Shown piece after piece: positions 1 to 6,156 of a stretch of 6,156 bases of DNA; position 1 is the stretch's first letter; each line of letters begins with the position of its first letter. The position numbers and the translations under genes are program-made. Source of the stretch: JABDPF01 sp036351575 (GTDB lineage: Bacteria; Pseudomonadota; Gammaproteobacteria; Xanthomonadales; SZUA-36). The stretch is taken from the NCBI GenBank assembly GCA_036351575.1, contig JAZBPJ010000156.1, positions 1-6,156 on the forward strand. Direction: 5' to 3'. The notes under the pieces are model-generated. The model searched no databases, was not told the DNA's origin, and saw only the letters and a program-made list of their open reading frames with translations.

Positions 1-2277
1 ACGGTAGTAATGGTAGTCCGGGTCCGCGTTCGACCAGATAGCCAGCGCATAGTTGACCGAAGCCAGCGCCATTTGCGGCGCACCCTGGGCTTCCTGCAGC
101 ATCGCCCGGGCGACCCAGAGCGCCGGCTCGGCTGCATCCCGGCTGAAGCCTTCTTCGATCACGCTTTGCGCCAAATCGAACTCTTCCGCCCTGACGTGCG
201 CCTGCGCGCACATGCCGTAAAGTTCGGACTGACCATCCTGCATGTCACCCGCGAACGCTGAACGGCGGAGCCTGGCGAGCGCGTCGGTATACAGTCGCCC
301 GACTTCCGAATAATCCTTGCGCGCCTCGGCGATGCGGGCGGCTGTCATTGGAATCATGAACGAAACGTAGTCGGCATTGAATCGTTCAATAAAGGAAGCC
401 CCGTTTTCCAGTGCACTTTCGGCCGTTTCCAATTCACCCTTGCTCACCGCAATATGGGCCTCGCTGAACGACAGAAACCCGTCCATGGGAGACTGCAGGG
501 CTTGGCGCGCCGACGCCAGTGCATCCTCGGCGGGCCCGACTCGCCCCAGCATCAGGTTGTACTGGATCAACGACACGTAATACGCGAACACGTGACCAAC
601 CGGTGTCATGGCCTGGCGCGAGTATTCCGACAGTTTCTCCGTGAGTTCCAGCACGTTGGCGATGCGTCCCAGACGGGACTCAAAATACATTTCTACTTGC
701 AACAACCGAATCCGGTGCGCCGGTGTCGACGCATACGAGCGCGCTTCGTCGACCAGTTCCCGCGCCCGGGCCCACTCACCCTGTCGAAGCGCCAGCAGCG
801 CCAATTCCAGGGTGGACTCGAGCGGCGGATCCTCCAGTATCTGGGCCTGTTCATAGTACTTGCGGGCAGCATCCAGTTCGCCCACTTCGATGTAGAGATC
901 GCCCAGCATCTGGTGCGAGTCGAGGTCATCGGGGCGCTGTTCGATGTACTCCAGCGCATACTCAATCGCCCGGTCGATATCGCCGGTGGAACGCTCCAGG
1001 TTGGCCAGTATGAGCAGGCTGCCAATCGCCGAACTGTCGACTTCCATCTGACGCTTGAACTGCTCTTTTGCCTCTTCCGGCTTGCCGGAGAGCATCAGGA
1101 AGTTACCGAGTGTGTGATACGTGGACGCGTCGCCGACAATCCGCGCGCGCATGCGCAGCAGTGTCTCTACCTTTGCGTTGTCCCCGGCGATGCTGTAAGT
1201 CATCAGCTTGACGTTGACCTGGTCCCGCTCCGACAGCCGGTAGGAGCGCTTTTGTGCTTCTTCCAGCGAGGCCTGCGTTGCTGCCCCGTCGCCCTGTTCC
1301 CACAAGGCCAGGCTTTTCATGAACCAGGCCTTGGCAAAATCCGGATCCTCGTTCAGCGCCTGGTCGTACAGGCGGTCCGCCTCGACACGGTCATTCGCCA
1401 TGAGGACGGCGTTTCTTGCCTCGATATAGCGCTGCAGCGCCAATTCCGATTCGCCAAAGGTTTCACCAAGCGGCAAATCGCTTCCACCGGGTGGTGTATC
1501 GAGCAGCTTTCGCACCTCCACCGACAGGTCATCGATAATTTTCATCAGGTCCCAGCCCGTGGCTGAGGACTCGCCGATCAGTTCCAGTGAAGACGAACTC
1601 CAGACGCGCGCCGTCACTTCGAACTGTCCGTCGGCACGGCTGATTTCGCCATCGACGAAATAGTCGCGGTTCGCCTCGTCGGCAATCTCCCGCTTGAGAG
1701 AGACGGGAACGTCCAGTCCATCGTCAAAACCGGCTTCCTGGAGTTCGGAGTAAAAACCCTCCCAAGGAGAGGAAACGAGCAGGAACGGACTTTGTTCCAG
1801 GTCCTGGGTAAGCAGTTCCGTTACGCCGTAGCGCAGCCACTGCTGCACCTGCTCTTCGCCGCCCGAATCCCAGAAATAGACATAAAGCCGCCGTCGGTAA
1901 GACTCCCTTGGCACGTAGTGAACTTCGTTCTCACCCATCTCGTTGGCCATGGTCACCATATCCGCCGTGGCGCTCATGTCCTTGTCGCCGAACACGCTCA
2001 TCAGGAGAAAAATCGAAGCGATGACATTCAACGGGACCAACGCTTTCTCAGCTCGGCCTGGCTTGTCCTTGCCACGCCGCCCATGGGTCCAGGCGATGAC
2101 AAGCACGCTGGGGATCAGTGAGAACAGGCCCCAGAAAACGATGTCTGGTAAATACGGCGAGAGGTAGTAGCGTTCGACCAGCCGGTCGAGTATTTCCACC
2201 ACGACCCAGCTGGCGCCTATGAAGACGCCCAGTGCCGGCAGGATCCTGCGGTCCAGAATTTCTTTGCTCAGGCTCAT
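1..2277 (-). CDS. Membrane-anchored TolB/FlgO-like and tetratricopeptide repeat protein, C-terminus outside the window
   Basis: Partial gene: 759 codons from ATG 2277 to the window edge without a stop. The start is supported by GGAGAG (2285-2290) seven bases upstream. Three hydrophobic segments lie near residues 13-31, 44-63 and 80-97. The loop between the last two (HGRRGKDKPGRAEK) is strongly basic, so positive-inside topology puts the N-terminus in the cytoplasm and everything after residue 97 in the periplasm. Residues about 130-255 (YVYFWDSGGEEQVQQWLRYG onward) resemble the TolB-N/FlgO-like domain found beside TPRs in CadC-like regulators and bacterial Ser/Thr kinases. TPR units follow, with A/G8-A20-A27 spacing. 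Repeats begin near 281, 315, 384, 418, 452 and 486 (the last four exactly 34 residues apart), and again near 600 and 718. The likely role is a protein-protein interaction scaffold or sensor in the envelope, which is inference. Unlike its relatives, it has no kinase, cyclase or DNA-binding domain before the first helix. An output domain after residue 759 cannot be excluded. Confidence 0.88.
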   Translation of the reverse strand, partial: MSLSKEILDRRILPALGVFIGASWVVVEILDRLVERYYLSPYLPDIVFWGLFSLIPSVLVIAWTHGRRGKDKPGRAEKALVPLNVIASIFLLMSVFGDKDMSATADMVTMANEMGENEVHYVPRESYRRRLYVYFWDSGGEEQVQQWLRYGVTELLTQDLEQSPFLLVSSPWEGFYSELQEAGFDDGLDVPVSLKREIADEANRDYFVDGEISRADGQFEVTARVWSSSSLELIGESSATGWDLMKIIDDLSVEVRKLLDTPPGGSDLPLGETFGESELALQRYIEARNAVLMANDRVEADRLYDQALNEDPDFAKAWFMKSLALWEQGDGAATQASLEEAQKRSYRLSERDQVNVKLMTYSIAGDNAKVETLLRMRARIVGDASTYHTLGNFLMLSGKPEEAKEQFKRQMEVDSSAIGSLLILANLERSTGDIDRAIEYALEYIEQRPDDLDSHQMLGDLYIEVGELDAARKYYEQAQILEDPPLESTLELALLALRQGEWARARELVDEARSYASTPAHRIRLLQVEMYFESRLGRIANVLELTEKLSEYSRQAMTPVGHVFAYYVSLIQYNLMLGRVGPAEDALASARQALQSPMDGFLSFSEAHIAVSKGELETAESALENGASFIERFNADYVSFMIPMTAARIAEARKDYSEVGRLYTDALARLRRSAFAGDMQDGQSELYGMCAQAHVRAEEFDLAQSVIEEGFSRDAAEPALWVARAMLQEAQGAPQMALASVNYALAIWSNADPDYHYYR

Positions 2278-2310
2278 GTCGAGGCTCTCCGGTCGATTCT
2301 CGCGCTGTTC

Positions 2311-2338
2311 AATCTAGCACGGCAGCTATTCCGGACAA
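2311..2338 (-). promoter_or_regulatory. Candidate sigma-70 promoter for the TPR gene
   Basis: On the minus strand, TTGTCC (2338-2333, 4 of 6 matches to TTGACA) is followed after 16 bases by TAGATT (2316-2311, 4 of 6 matches to TATAAT). Transcription would begin near 2304, giving a leader of about 27 bases that contains the GGAGAG ribosome site. The match is moderate and rests on sequence alone. It fits the 84-bp gap after the upstream lipoprotein gene, but read-through from that gene is also possible. Confidence 0.35.
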
Positions 2339-2345
2339 CTGCCGT
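2319..2345. repeat. 7-bp inverted repeat overlapping the candidate TPR-gene promoter
   Basis: The plus strand reads ACGGCAG (2319-2325), 13 bases, then CTGCCGT (2339-2345). The arms are perfect complements. The dyad covers the spacer and spans the -35 element of the candidate promoter, which suits an operator. As RNA it would be a 7-bp hairpin with a 13-base loop. No U-tract follows it on the minus strand, so an intrinsic terminator is unlikely. Confidence 0.45.
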
Positions 2346-2361
2346 TCGTCACAGGGCTGTC

Positions 2362-2880
2362 TCAGTGTTCGTGCTCTGAGTTCCTCGGCGCGGACGACGG
2401 GCGGGCCATGCGCGAAGTAGTGGATGGCGCCGTGGCCCGGCGCATGGAATGGGATGATTGGTGCGAATGGATTCTGCTTGGCGACTTGGCCGAGCCGGCA
2501 TACTTGCGACGGGTGTTGTCGTGGAAGCGGTTTTTCATGCTGACGCGGGAATCGACGGGCACAACGGCCAGCTGGCCCGGAGCAACCGGCGACCCCGGCA
2601 GAAAATCGTGGTGCCGCAGCCGATCCTTGCCGCTGATCAACGGCGCGGCGCCGGTCGCCCAGCGCCAGTAGTAATGGCCTCCGGCCAGCGGTGAATACCA
2701 GACCGGGTGATACCAGGACCACGCATACGGGCCGAAGTACCGGAACCCGACATAACTGTCCACGTACACGTAAGCGGGCGGAGACGAAGCGTAATAGACC
2801 CCATCGCCGCCGTCCCTCAGCGTGGGACCGGAACAGGCGGAAAAAACCAATATCAGCAATATGGGCCAGGCGCGTTTCAT
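2362..2880 (-). CDS. Putative Tyr/Trp-rich lipoprotein with a basic low-complexity tail
   Basis: Uncharacterised 172-residue protein that I cannot assign to a named family. The N-terminus is a lipoprotein signal: M-K-R, a hydrophobic stretch (residues 6-13), then F-S-A-C with the acylated Cys at 16. Ser at +2 (no Asp) suggests outer-membrane sorting by the Lol pathway. Phe at -3 is less usual than Leu. Residues 28-74 are strikingly aromatic: 11 Tyr and 5 Trp in about 47 residues (for example YVYVDSY, YAWSWYHPVWY and HYYWRW). From about residue 113 to the end the protein is rich in Ser, Arg and His and looks disordered, finishing EHEH. The start is ATG 2880 with GGGG (2886-2889) five bases upstream. 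The gene begins 53 bases after the preceding lipoprotein stop and has no clear promoter, so cotranscription is likely. A longer minus-strand frame overlapping it (2309-2974) lacks such protein features. Confidence 0.82.
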   Translation of the reverse strand: MKRAWPILLILVFSACSGPTLRDGGDGVYYASSPPAYVYVDSYVGFRYFGPYAWSWYHPVWYSPLAGGHYYWRWATGAAPLISGKDRLRHHDFLPGSPVAPGQLAVVPVDSRVSMKNRFHDNTRRKYAGSAKSPSRIHSHQSSHSMRRATAPSTTSRMARPSSAPRNSEHEH

Positions 2881-2909
2881 GACTGCCCCAAGAATAACAC
2901 GGCGGACGC

Positions 2910-2935
2910 GATCGGGCGGCTCGAGCCCGCCGATC
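2910..2935. repeat. GC-rich imperfect palindrome between the two lipoprotein genes
   Basis: A 26-bp near-palindrome is bounded by GATC at both ends and centred on CTCGAG. It can fold as GATC plus GGCGG paired with CCGCC plus GATC, with one bulged base and a 7-base loop. It overlaps the stop codon of the upstream lipoprotein gene (2934-2936). On the minus strand the next bases are GCGTCCGCC and only then a weak T-rich run, so it is a poor intrinsic terminator. It could be an intercistronic hairpin that affects message stability or partial termination. Confidence 0.4.
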
Positions 2936-3386
2936 AGGGCCGCACCAGGCGGGCTCCGGCGAGCCCCGGGGCATGGATCACGACCTCGAGCCAGAATACG
3001 TCGCCGATGACCGCGTCAGACGGCAAATCGACGAAAAACTCGTCGGTTTCCTGGTTTTCACCGCGCTCGGACCAGGTCACCTTGACCGCGTTCTTGCGGT
3101 AGTCGCGGGCCGGAAAGGAAGTTCGGCAGCTGCTGCGCTGGAGGAGGTTTCCGCAACCTGCATAGGCGCCCGTCGCAGGAACGGTGACCATCACGTCCCG
3201 AACGACGTAGGCCAGATCGTTCTGAATGGTGATACCCGCGATGTCGATGCCGCTGTCTTTTGCTGTCCGGGGTCGCTCGGCGGAGGAAGCACAGCCCGCA
3301 AAACCGATCGCGATGGCCAGGAACATGAACTGGCGCAGGGCAAGGCCTGTCGAACGGCCTCGGCGCCGGGTGCCGCTTCCGTTCAA
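2934..3386 (-). CDS. Putative small envelope lipoprotein, TTG start overlapping the pepN stop
   Basis: Uncharacterised 150-residue protein. The N-terminal region is Arg-rich (RRRGR at 7-11, R18), then hydrophobic (FMFLAIAIGFA, 20-30), then a lipobox F-A-G-C with the acylated Cys at 32. Ala at +2 suggests outer-membrane delivery. The mature part (about 119 residues) alternates short hydrophobic strands (IDIAGITIQN, AYVVRDVMVTVP, AVKVTW, VFWLEVVIHAP), suggesting a beta-sandwich. C78 and C87 are nine residues apart and could form a disulfide. No catalytic motif is visible. The TTG start (3386-3384) shares bases with the pepN TGA (3385-3383), and GGAG lies about ten bases upstream, so translational coupling to pepN is likely. 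The next in-frame Met is residue 21. Starting there would remove every positive charge before the hydrophobic core, so TTG is preferred. Existence of the gene is well supported, but the exact start less so. Confidence 0.78.
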   Translation of the reverse strand: MNGSGTRRRGRSTGLALRQFMFLAIAIGFAGCASSAERPRTAKDSGIDIAGITIQNDLAYVVRDVMVTVPATGAYAGCGNLLQRSSCRTSFPARDYRKNAVKVTWSERGENQETDEFFVDLPSDAVIGDVFWLEVVIHAPGLAGARLVRP

Positions 3387-6037
3387 GTTGCCTGTGCTCC
3401 GGTCTTCAGCGCGCTTGTCACGATTTCCTCGACGTCGCCGGACAGCCCCGGTTTCGCCACGATCCGCTCCAGTTCGGCCTGCATCAGCAACCGGCGTTCA
3501 TGACCGTAGCGGATCCATGGGTTGAATGCCGCAACCAGCCGAGCGGCGACCTGGGGATTCAGCGCGTCGAGCTCGATGACCTGCTCGGACAACAGGCGGT
3601 AGCCGGAGCCGTCTGCCGCATGGAACGCGGTCGGGTTCGAGGCGGAGAAAACACCAAGCAAGGCGCGGACCTTGTTCGGGTTGCGAATACTGAACGCCGG
3701 GTGCTCGAGCAGGCGCCGCACATCGGCGACGGTCTGTGCGCCCGGGACGGAGGCCTGGAGTGAGAACCACTTGTCCATCACCAGGGCATCCCCGGACCAG
3801 CGCTTCTCGAACTCCGCCAGAGCCGCCGTGGCCGAGGGCGCCCTCGCGCGCAGCAGCGCACCCAGTGCGGCAAGCGTATCGCTCATGTTGTCGCTGTCGG
3901 CCAGGTGACGCTCGGCGATGGTCTGGCCTGCAGGCGTCTCTGCCAGGTAGGACAGGCAGGTATTGCGCAAGCTGCGTGACGCGATCGCTTTCGCCGTCTT
4001 GCGGTAAGGGCCCCGATCAGACATGGATTCGTAGCGCTCAAGCAATGCATCGCTCAGCGCCTTGGCCAGCGATGTCTTCACGAAGGTCCGCGCCGCATGC
4101 AGGCCGTCCACGTCGACCTCGTTTACGAGCTCGGCCAGGTAGGCCTCGTCCGGCAGAGCAATGGCTTCAGCCAGCAGCGCCGGGTCCGCCTGCTCGTCCT
4201 TAATCAGGTCGCCAAAGGCGTCGATCAAGCCGTCGCTGAGCTGCATGGCTTCTCCCCGGCCATGCCGCTCCGCGTTCGCGAGGATGGCCCGCTTGCCCAG
4301 CAGTTGGCTGGCTTCCCAGCGGTTGAAAGAGTCGCTGTCGTGCGTCAGCAGCAGGGCCAGTTCGCTTTCACTGTATTCGTAATCGAGCTTTACCGGTGCG
4401 GAGAAACCACGCAGCAGCGAGGGCACGGGCGCCTCGGGCACGTTGTGGAATACGAATTTCTTGCTCTTTTCATCCAGCAGCAGCATCGCCGAGTCCGCTT
4501 CGGTTCTGAAGGCGTCGTCGGTCTCGAGGTCCACCGCACGGCCTTCAGGTGACAGCAAACCGGTCTCAACCGGTATCAGCAGGGGCTGCTTCTGATCCTG
4601 GTCCGCGGTCGGCGGTGTTTCCTGGGAAAGGTGCAGCGTGTACGTTTTCGCCTCCGCGTCGTACACGCCCCGTGCCGTGACCACCGGGGTGCCGGACTGG
4701 CCGTACCAGCGGCTGAAACGTTCCAGCCCGACGCCGTTGGCGTCCGCCATCGCGGCCAGGAAATCGTCACAGGTCACGGCCTGGCCGTCGTGGCGCTCGA
4801 AATACAGTTTCATTCCGCGCTGGAAGCCTTTCTCGCCCAGGAGGGTGTGGTACATGCGTATGATTTCAGCGCCCTTCCGGTACACGGTCAATGTATAAAA
4901 ATTATTGATTTCCTTGTATTTATCAGGACGTATCGGGTGAGACATCGGGCCCGAATCCTCGGCGAACTGGCGGCCCCGCAGGATGCGCACATCCTGGATG
5001 CGCTTGACCGCGCGCGACTGCATGTCGGCGCTGAATTCCTGGTCTCGAAAGACCGTCAGCCCTTCTTTCAGGGTCAGCTGGAACCAGTCACGGCAGGTCA
5101 CCCGGTTGCCGGTCCAGTTGTGAAAATACTCATGGCCGATCACGCCCTCGATGGCCTGGTAGTCGGCATCTGTAGCGGTTTCCTGGGTCGCGAGCACGTA
5201 CTGCGAATTGAATATGTTGAGCGACTTGTTCTCCATCGCGCCCATGTTGAAGTCGTTGGTCGCAACCACGTGATAGACGTCCAGGTCGTATTCCAGGCCG
5301 AATCGCTCCTCGTCCCATTTCATTGCACGAATCAATGATTCGAGTGCATGGCCGCAGCGATCCGCGTTTTCCCGTTCAAGGAAGAACCGCAGCGCCACGT
5401 CTTTTCCGCTCCGTGTTCGAAAGCGGTCTTCGACACAGGCCAGGTCACCGGCAACCAGCGCAAAAAGGTAACTGGGCTTGGCGAAGGGATCCAGCCAGCG
5501 CACCCAGTGCCTGCCGCCTTCACTTTCGCCGCGTTCAACCGCGTTGCCGTTGGAAAGCAATACCGGGTAACAGACACGGTCGGCTTCCACGGTGACATCG
5601 AACACCGTCATGACATCAGGCCGGTCGGGGAAGTAGGTGATTTTTCGAAAACCCTCCGGCTCGCATTGTGTCAGGAGAAAATCACCGGAGCAGTAAAGAC
5701 CTTCCAGCGCGGTGTTGTCTGCCGGGCGAATAATGACCTCGAGTTCCAGGCAGCACGCTTTTCGCTCCACCGGGATAGACAGTCCGCCGGCGTCCCTTTG
5801 GCACGCATCCGGGTCCACAATCTCACCGTCGCGCTTGATTGAGACGATCTGCAGATTGTCGCCGTCGAGATCGATCGAGGCCGCTTTCGCAGCGACCCGG
5901 CGCGGCTCGAATTCCAGCGCGGAAATCACCCGGGTCGAATCTTCCCCGATCAGGAAATGCAGCGTCGCGCGGCGCAGTGTCCAGGGATAGGGCTGGTAAT
6001 CGGCGCGGAATACCGCGGCGGCATCGTTTTTCTTCAT
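3383..6037 (-). CDS. pepN: Aminopeptidase N (M1 zinc metallopeptidase), complete
   Basis: A cytoplasmic alanyl aminopeptidase that removes N-terminal residues from short peptides late in protein turnover. It is 884 residues from ATG 6037, against 870 in E. coli. The M1 hallmarks are all present: GAMEN at 266-270; the zinc site HEYFH at 302-306 with the third ligand E325 after exactly 18 residues (HExxHx18E); catalytic base E303; transition-state Tyr Y386 in NNFYTLTVYRKG; and the amine-anchoring Glu of QCEPEGF near 126, with E269 of GAMEN. Spacing between GAMEN, zinc site and Tyr equals that of E. coli PepN as I recall it. Domain order is the usual one: N-terminal beta domain (about 1-190), thermolysin-like catalytic domain, short beta domain (about 445-545) and a helical C-terminal domain. 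There is no signal peptide. The start is fixed by GAGG (6045-6048) seven bases upstream. A GTG at 6073 would add 12 residues, but it lies inside the leader hairpin region and lacks a comparable site. Confidence 0.98.
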   Translation of the reverse strand: MKKNDAAAVFRADYQPYPWTLRRATLHFLIGEDSTRVISALEFEPRRVAAKAASIDLDGDNLQIVSIKRDGEIVDPDACQRDAGGLSIPVERKACCLELEVIIRPADNTALEGLYCSGDFLLTQCEPEGFRKITYFPDRPDVMTVFDVTVEADRVCYPVLLSNGNAVERGESEGGRHWVRWLDPFAKPSYLFALVAGDLACVEDRFRTRSGKDVALRFFLERENADRCGHALESLIRAMKWDEERFGLEYDLDVYHVVATNDFNMGAMENKSLNIFNSQYVLATQETATDADYQAIEGVIGHEYFHNWTGNRVTCRDWFQLTLKEGLTVFRDQEFSADMQSRAVKRIQDVRILRGRQFAEDSGPMSHPIRPDKYKEINNFYTLTVYRKGAEIIRMYHTLLGEKGFQRGMKLYFERHDGQAVTCDDFLAAMADANGVGLERFSRWYGQSGTPVVTARGVYDAEAKTYTLHLSQETPPTADQDQKQPLLIPVETGLLSPEGRAVDLETDDAFRTEADSAMLLLDEKSKKFVFHNVPEAPVPSLLRGFSAPVKLDYEYSESELALLLTHDSDSFNRWEASQLLGKRAILANAERHGRGEAMQLSDGLIDAFGDLIKDEQADPALLAEAIALPDEAYLAELVNEVDVDGLHAARTFVKTSLAKALSDALLERYESMSDRGPYRKTAKAIASRSLRNTCLSYLAETPAGQTIAERHLADSDNMSDTLAALGALLRARAPSATAALAEFEKRWSGDALVMDKWFSLQASVPGAQTVADVRRLLEHPAFSIRNPNKVRALLGVFSASNPTAFHAADGSGYRLLSEQVIELDALNPQVAARLVAAFNPWIRYGHERRLLMQAELERIVAKPGLSGDVEEIVTSALKTGAQAT

Positions 6038-6044
6038 TAATAAA

Positions 6045-6048
6045 CCTC
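6045..6048 (-). promoter_or_regulatory. Ribosome binding site deciding the pepN start
   Basis: GAGG on the minus strand, seven bases before ATG 6037. It favours this ATG over the in-frame GTG 36 bases upstream. The protein from this ATG begins MKKNDAAAVFRADYQPYPW, which matches the usual N-terminal pattern of PepN proteins. Confidence 0.75.
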
Positions 6049-6059
6049 GTTTCCGTTTA

Positions 6060-6100
6060 CCGTCCGGTGACACGATGCGCTGGTGCGCCGCGCCGGACGG
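6060..6100 (-). repeat. 8-bp inverted repeat in the pepN leader
   Basis: CCGTCCGG (6060-6067) and CCGGACGG (6093-6100) are perfect complements separated by 25 bases. A smaller stem, GCGC-TGGT-GCGC (6077-6088), lies inside the loop. If transcription starts where the TATAAT box predicts (about 6099), the transcript would open almost exactly with this stem and leave the GAGG ribosome site unpaired downstream. A 5' terminal stem of this kind could protect the message. It could equally be an operator dyad on DNA. Confidence 0.5.
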
Positions 6101-6105
6101 CCGGT

Positions 6106-6135
6106 ATTATAGGCTGATCGAATCCGTGGAGTCGT
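6106..6135 (-). promoter_or_regulatory. pepN: Candidate pepN promoter with perfect TATAAT
   Basis: The minus strand carries a consensus TATAAT at 6111-6106. A weak -35, ACGACT (6135-6130, 3 of 6), lies 18 bases upstream. Transcription would begin near 6099, giving a leader of about 62 bases. The -10 is unusually good for this GC-rich region, while the -35 is poor, so an activator may assist. The -35 side overlaps the ribosome site and first bases of the divergent gene. Confidence 0.5.
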
Positions 6136-6139
6136 TTGA

Positions 6140-6156
6140 ATGGCAGAAAACCCCCT
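6140..6156 (+). CDS. Start of a divergent gene, product unknown (5' fragment)
   Basis: ATG at 6140 is preceded by GGAG (6128-6131) with an eight-base spacer, and opens with M-A-E-N-P before the window ends. Seventeen bases are far too few to identify a product. The evidence is the well-placed ribosome site and the divergent arrangement, with an intergenic space of about 100 bp shared with pepN. A plus-strand -10-like TATTAT (6105-6110) lies at a suitable distance, but I see no convincing -35 for it. Confidence 0.5.

Noticed and set aside
454..1566. A 370-codon open frame on the plus strand
   Set aside because: It is the exact antisense codon register of the TPR protein gene. The minus-strand product shows membrane helices and periodic TPRs, while the plus-strand product is low-complexity with no recognisable motif.
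2350..2361. Short imperfect palindrome ACAG-GG-CTGT just after the Tyr-rich lipoprotein stop
   Set aside because: The arms are only four bases and the spacing does not match the LexA-type CTGT-N8-ACAG layout, so it is likely chance.
2881..2933. Possible separate promoter for the Tyr-rich lipoprotein (TATTCT near 2895-2890)
   Set aside because: It lies too close to the ATG and no -35-like element is present at a suitable distance in this GC-rich gap.
2309..2974. A 221-codon minus-strand frame overlapping both lipoprotein genes
   Set aside because: The lipoprotein frame at 2362-2880 has a signal peptide, lipobox and ribosome site. The overlapping frame is Arg/Pro-rich, lacks these, and would run across the end of the preceding gene.
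4631..5338. A 235-codon open frame on the plus strand within pepN
   Set aside because: It is antisense to the catalytic domain of an intact, highly conserved aminopeptidase. Its translation has no domain character and is explained by GC-rich coding bias.
3383..6073. Longer pepN starting at GTG 6073
   Set aside because: The additional 12 residues (rich in Lys and Arg) lie in the leader inverted-repeat region and have no good ribosome site, whereas ATG 6037 has GAGG at seven bases.

Overview
The window looks like a GC-rich chromosomal segment from a gammaproteobacterium. The evidence is an Escherichia-type (PepN-class) M1 aminopeptidase about 884 residues long, two small Lol-type lipoproteins, Shine-Dalgarno starts and strongly GC-biased codons. 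I cannot name a genus. There are no mobile-element, phage, tRNA, rRNA or CRISPR signatures.

Layout, read along the minus strand (right to left). A divergent intergenic region (about 6038-6139) carries a perfect TATAAT -10 box for the minus strand and an 8-bp inverted repeat in the presumed leader of pepN. It also carries the ribosome site of a plus-strand gene, of which only 17 bases lie inside the window. pepN (6037-3383) is intact, with all M1 catalytic residues. Its stop codon overlaps the TTG start of a 150-residue putative lipoprotein (3386-2934). After a GC-rich imperfect palindrome comes a second putative lipoprotein (2880-2362) with a dense Tyr/Trp block and a basic, low-complexity tail. 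After an 84-bp gap with a candidate promoter and a 7-bp dyad, a long gene (2277 to beyond position 1) encodes a membrane-anchored protein. It has three N-terminal membrane helices, a TolB/FlgO-like domain and many tetratricopeptide (TPR) repeats. That gene is open through the whole left third of the window and runs off the edge.

How the genes may work together. pepN and the first lipoprotein are probably translationally coupled. The second lipoprotein may be read from the same message. The TPR gene probably has its own promoter. PepN is a cytoplasmic peptidase, whereas the three downstream products are predicted to sit in the envelope, so their co-direction may be positional rather than functional. 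No established named system is recognisable. The least explained part is the run of two uncharacterised lipoproteins next to a probably periplasmic TPR protein that lacks any cytoplasmic output domain.
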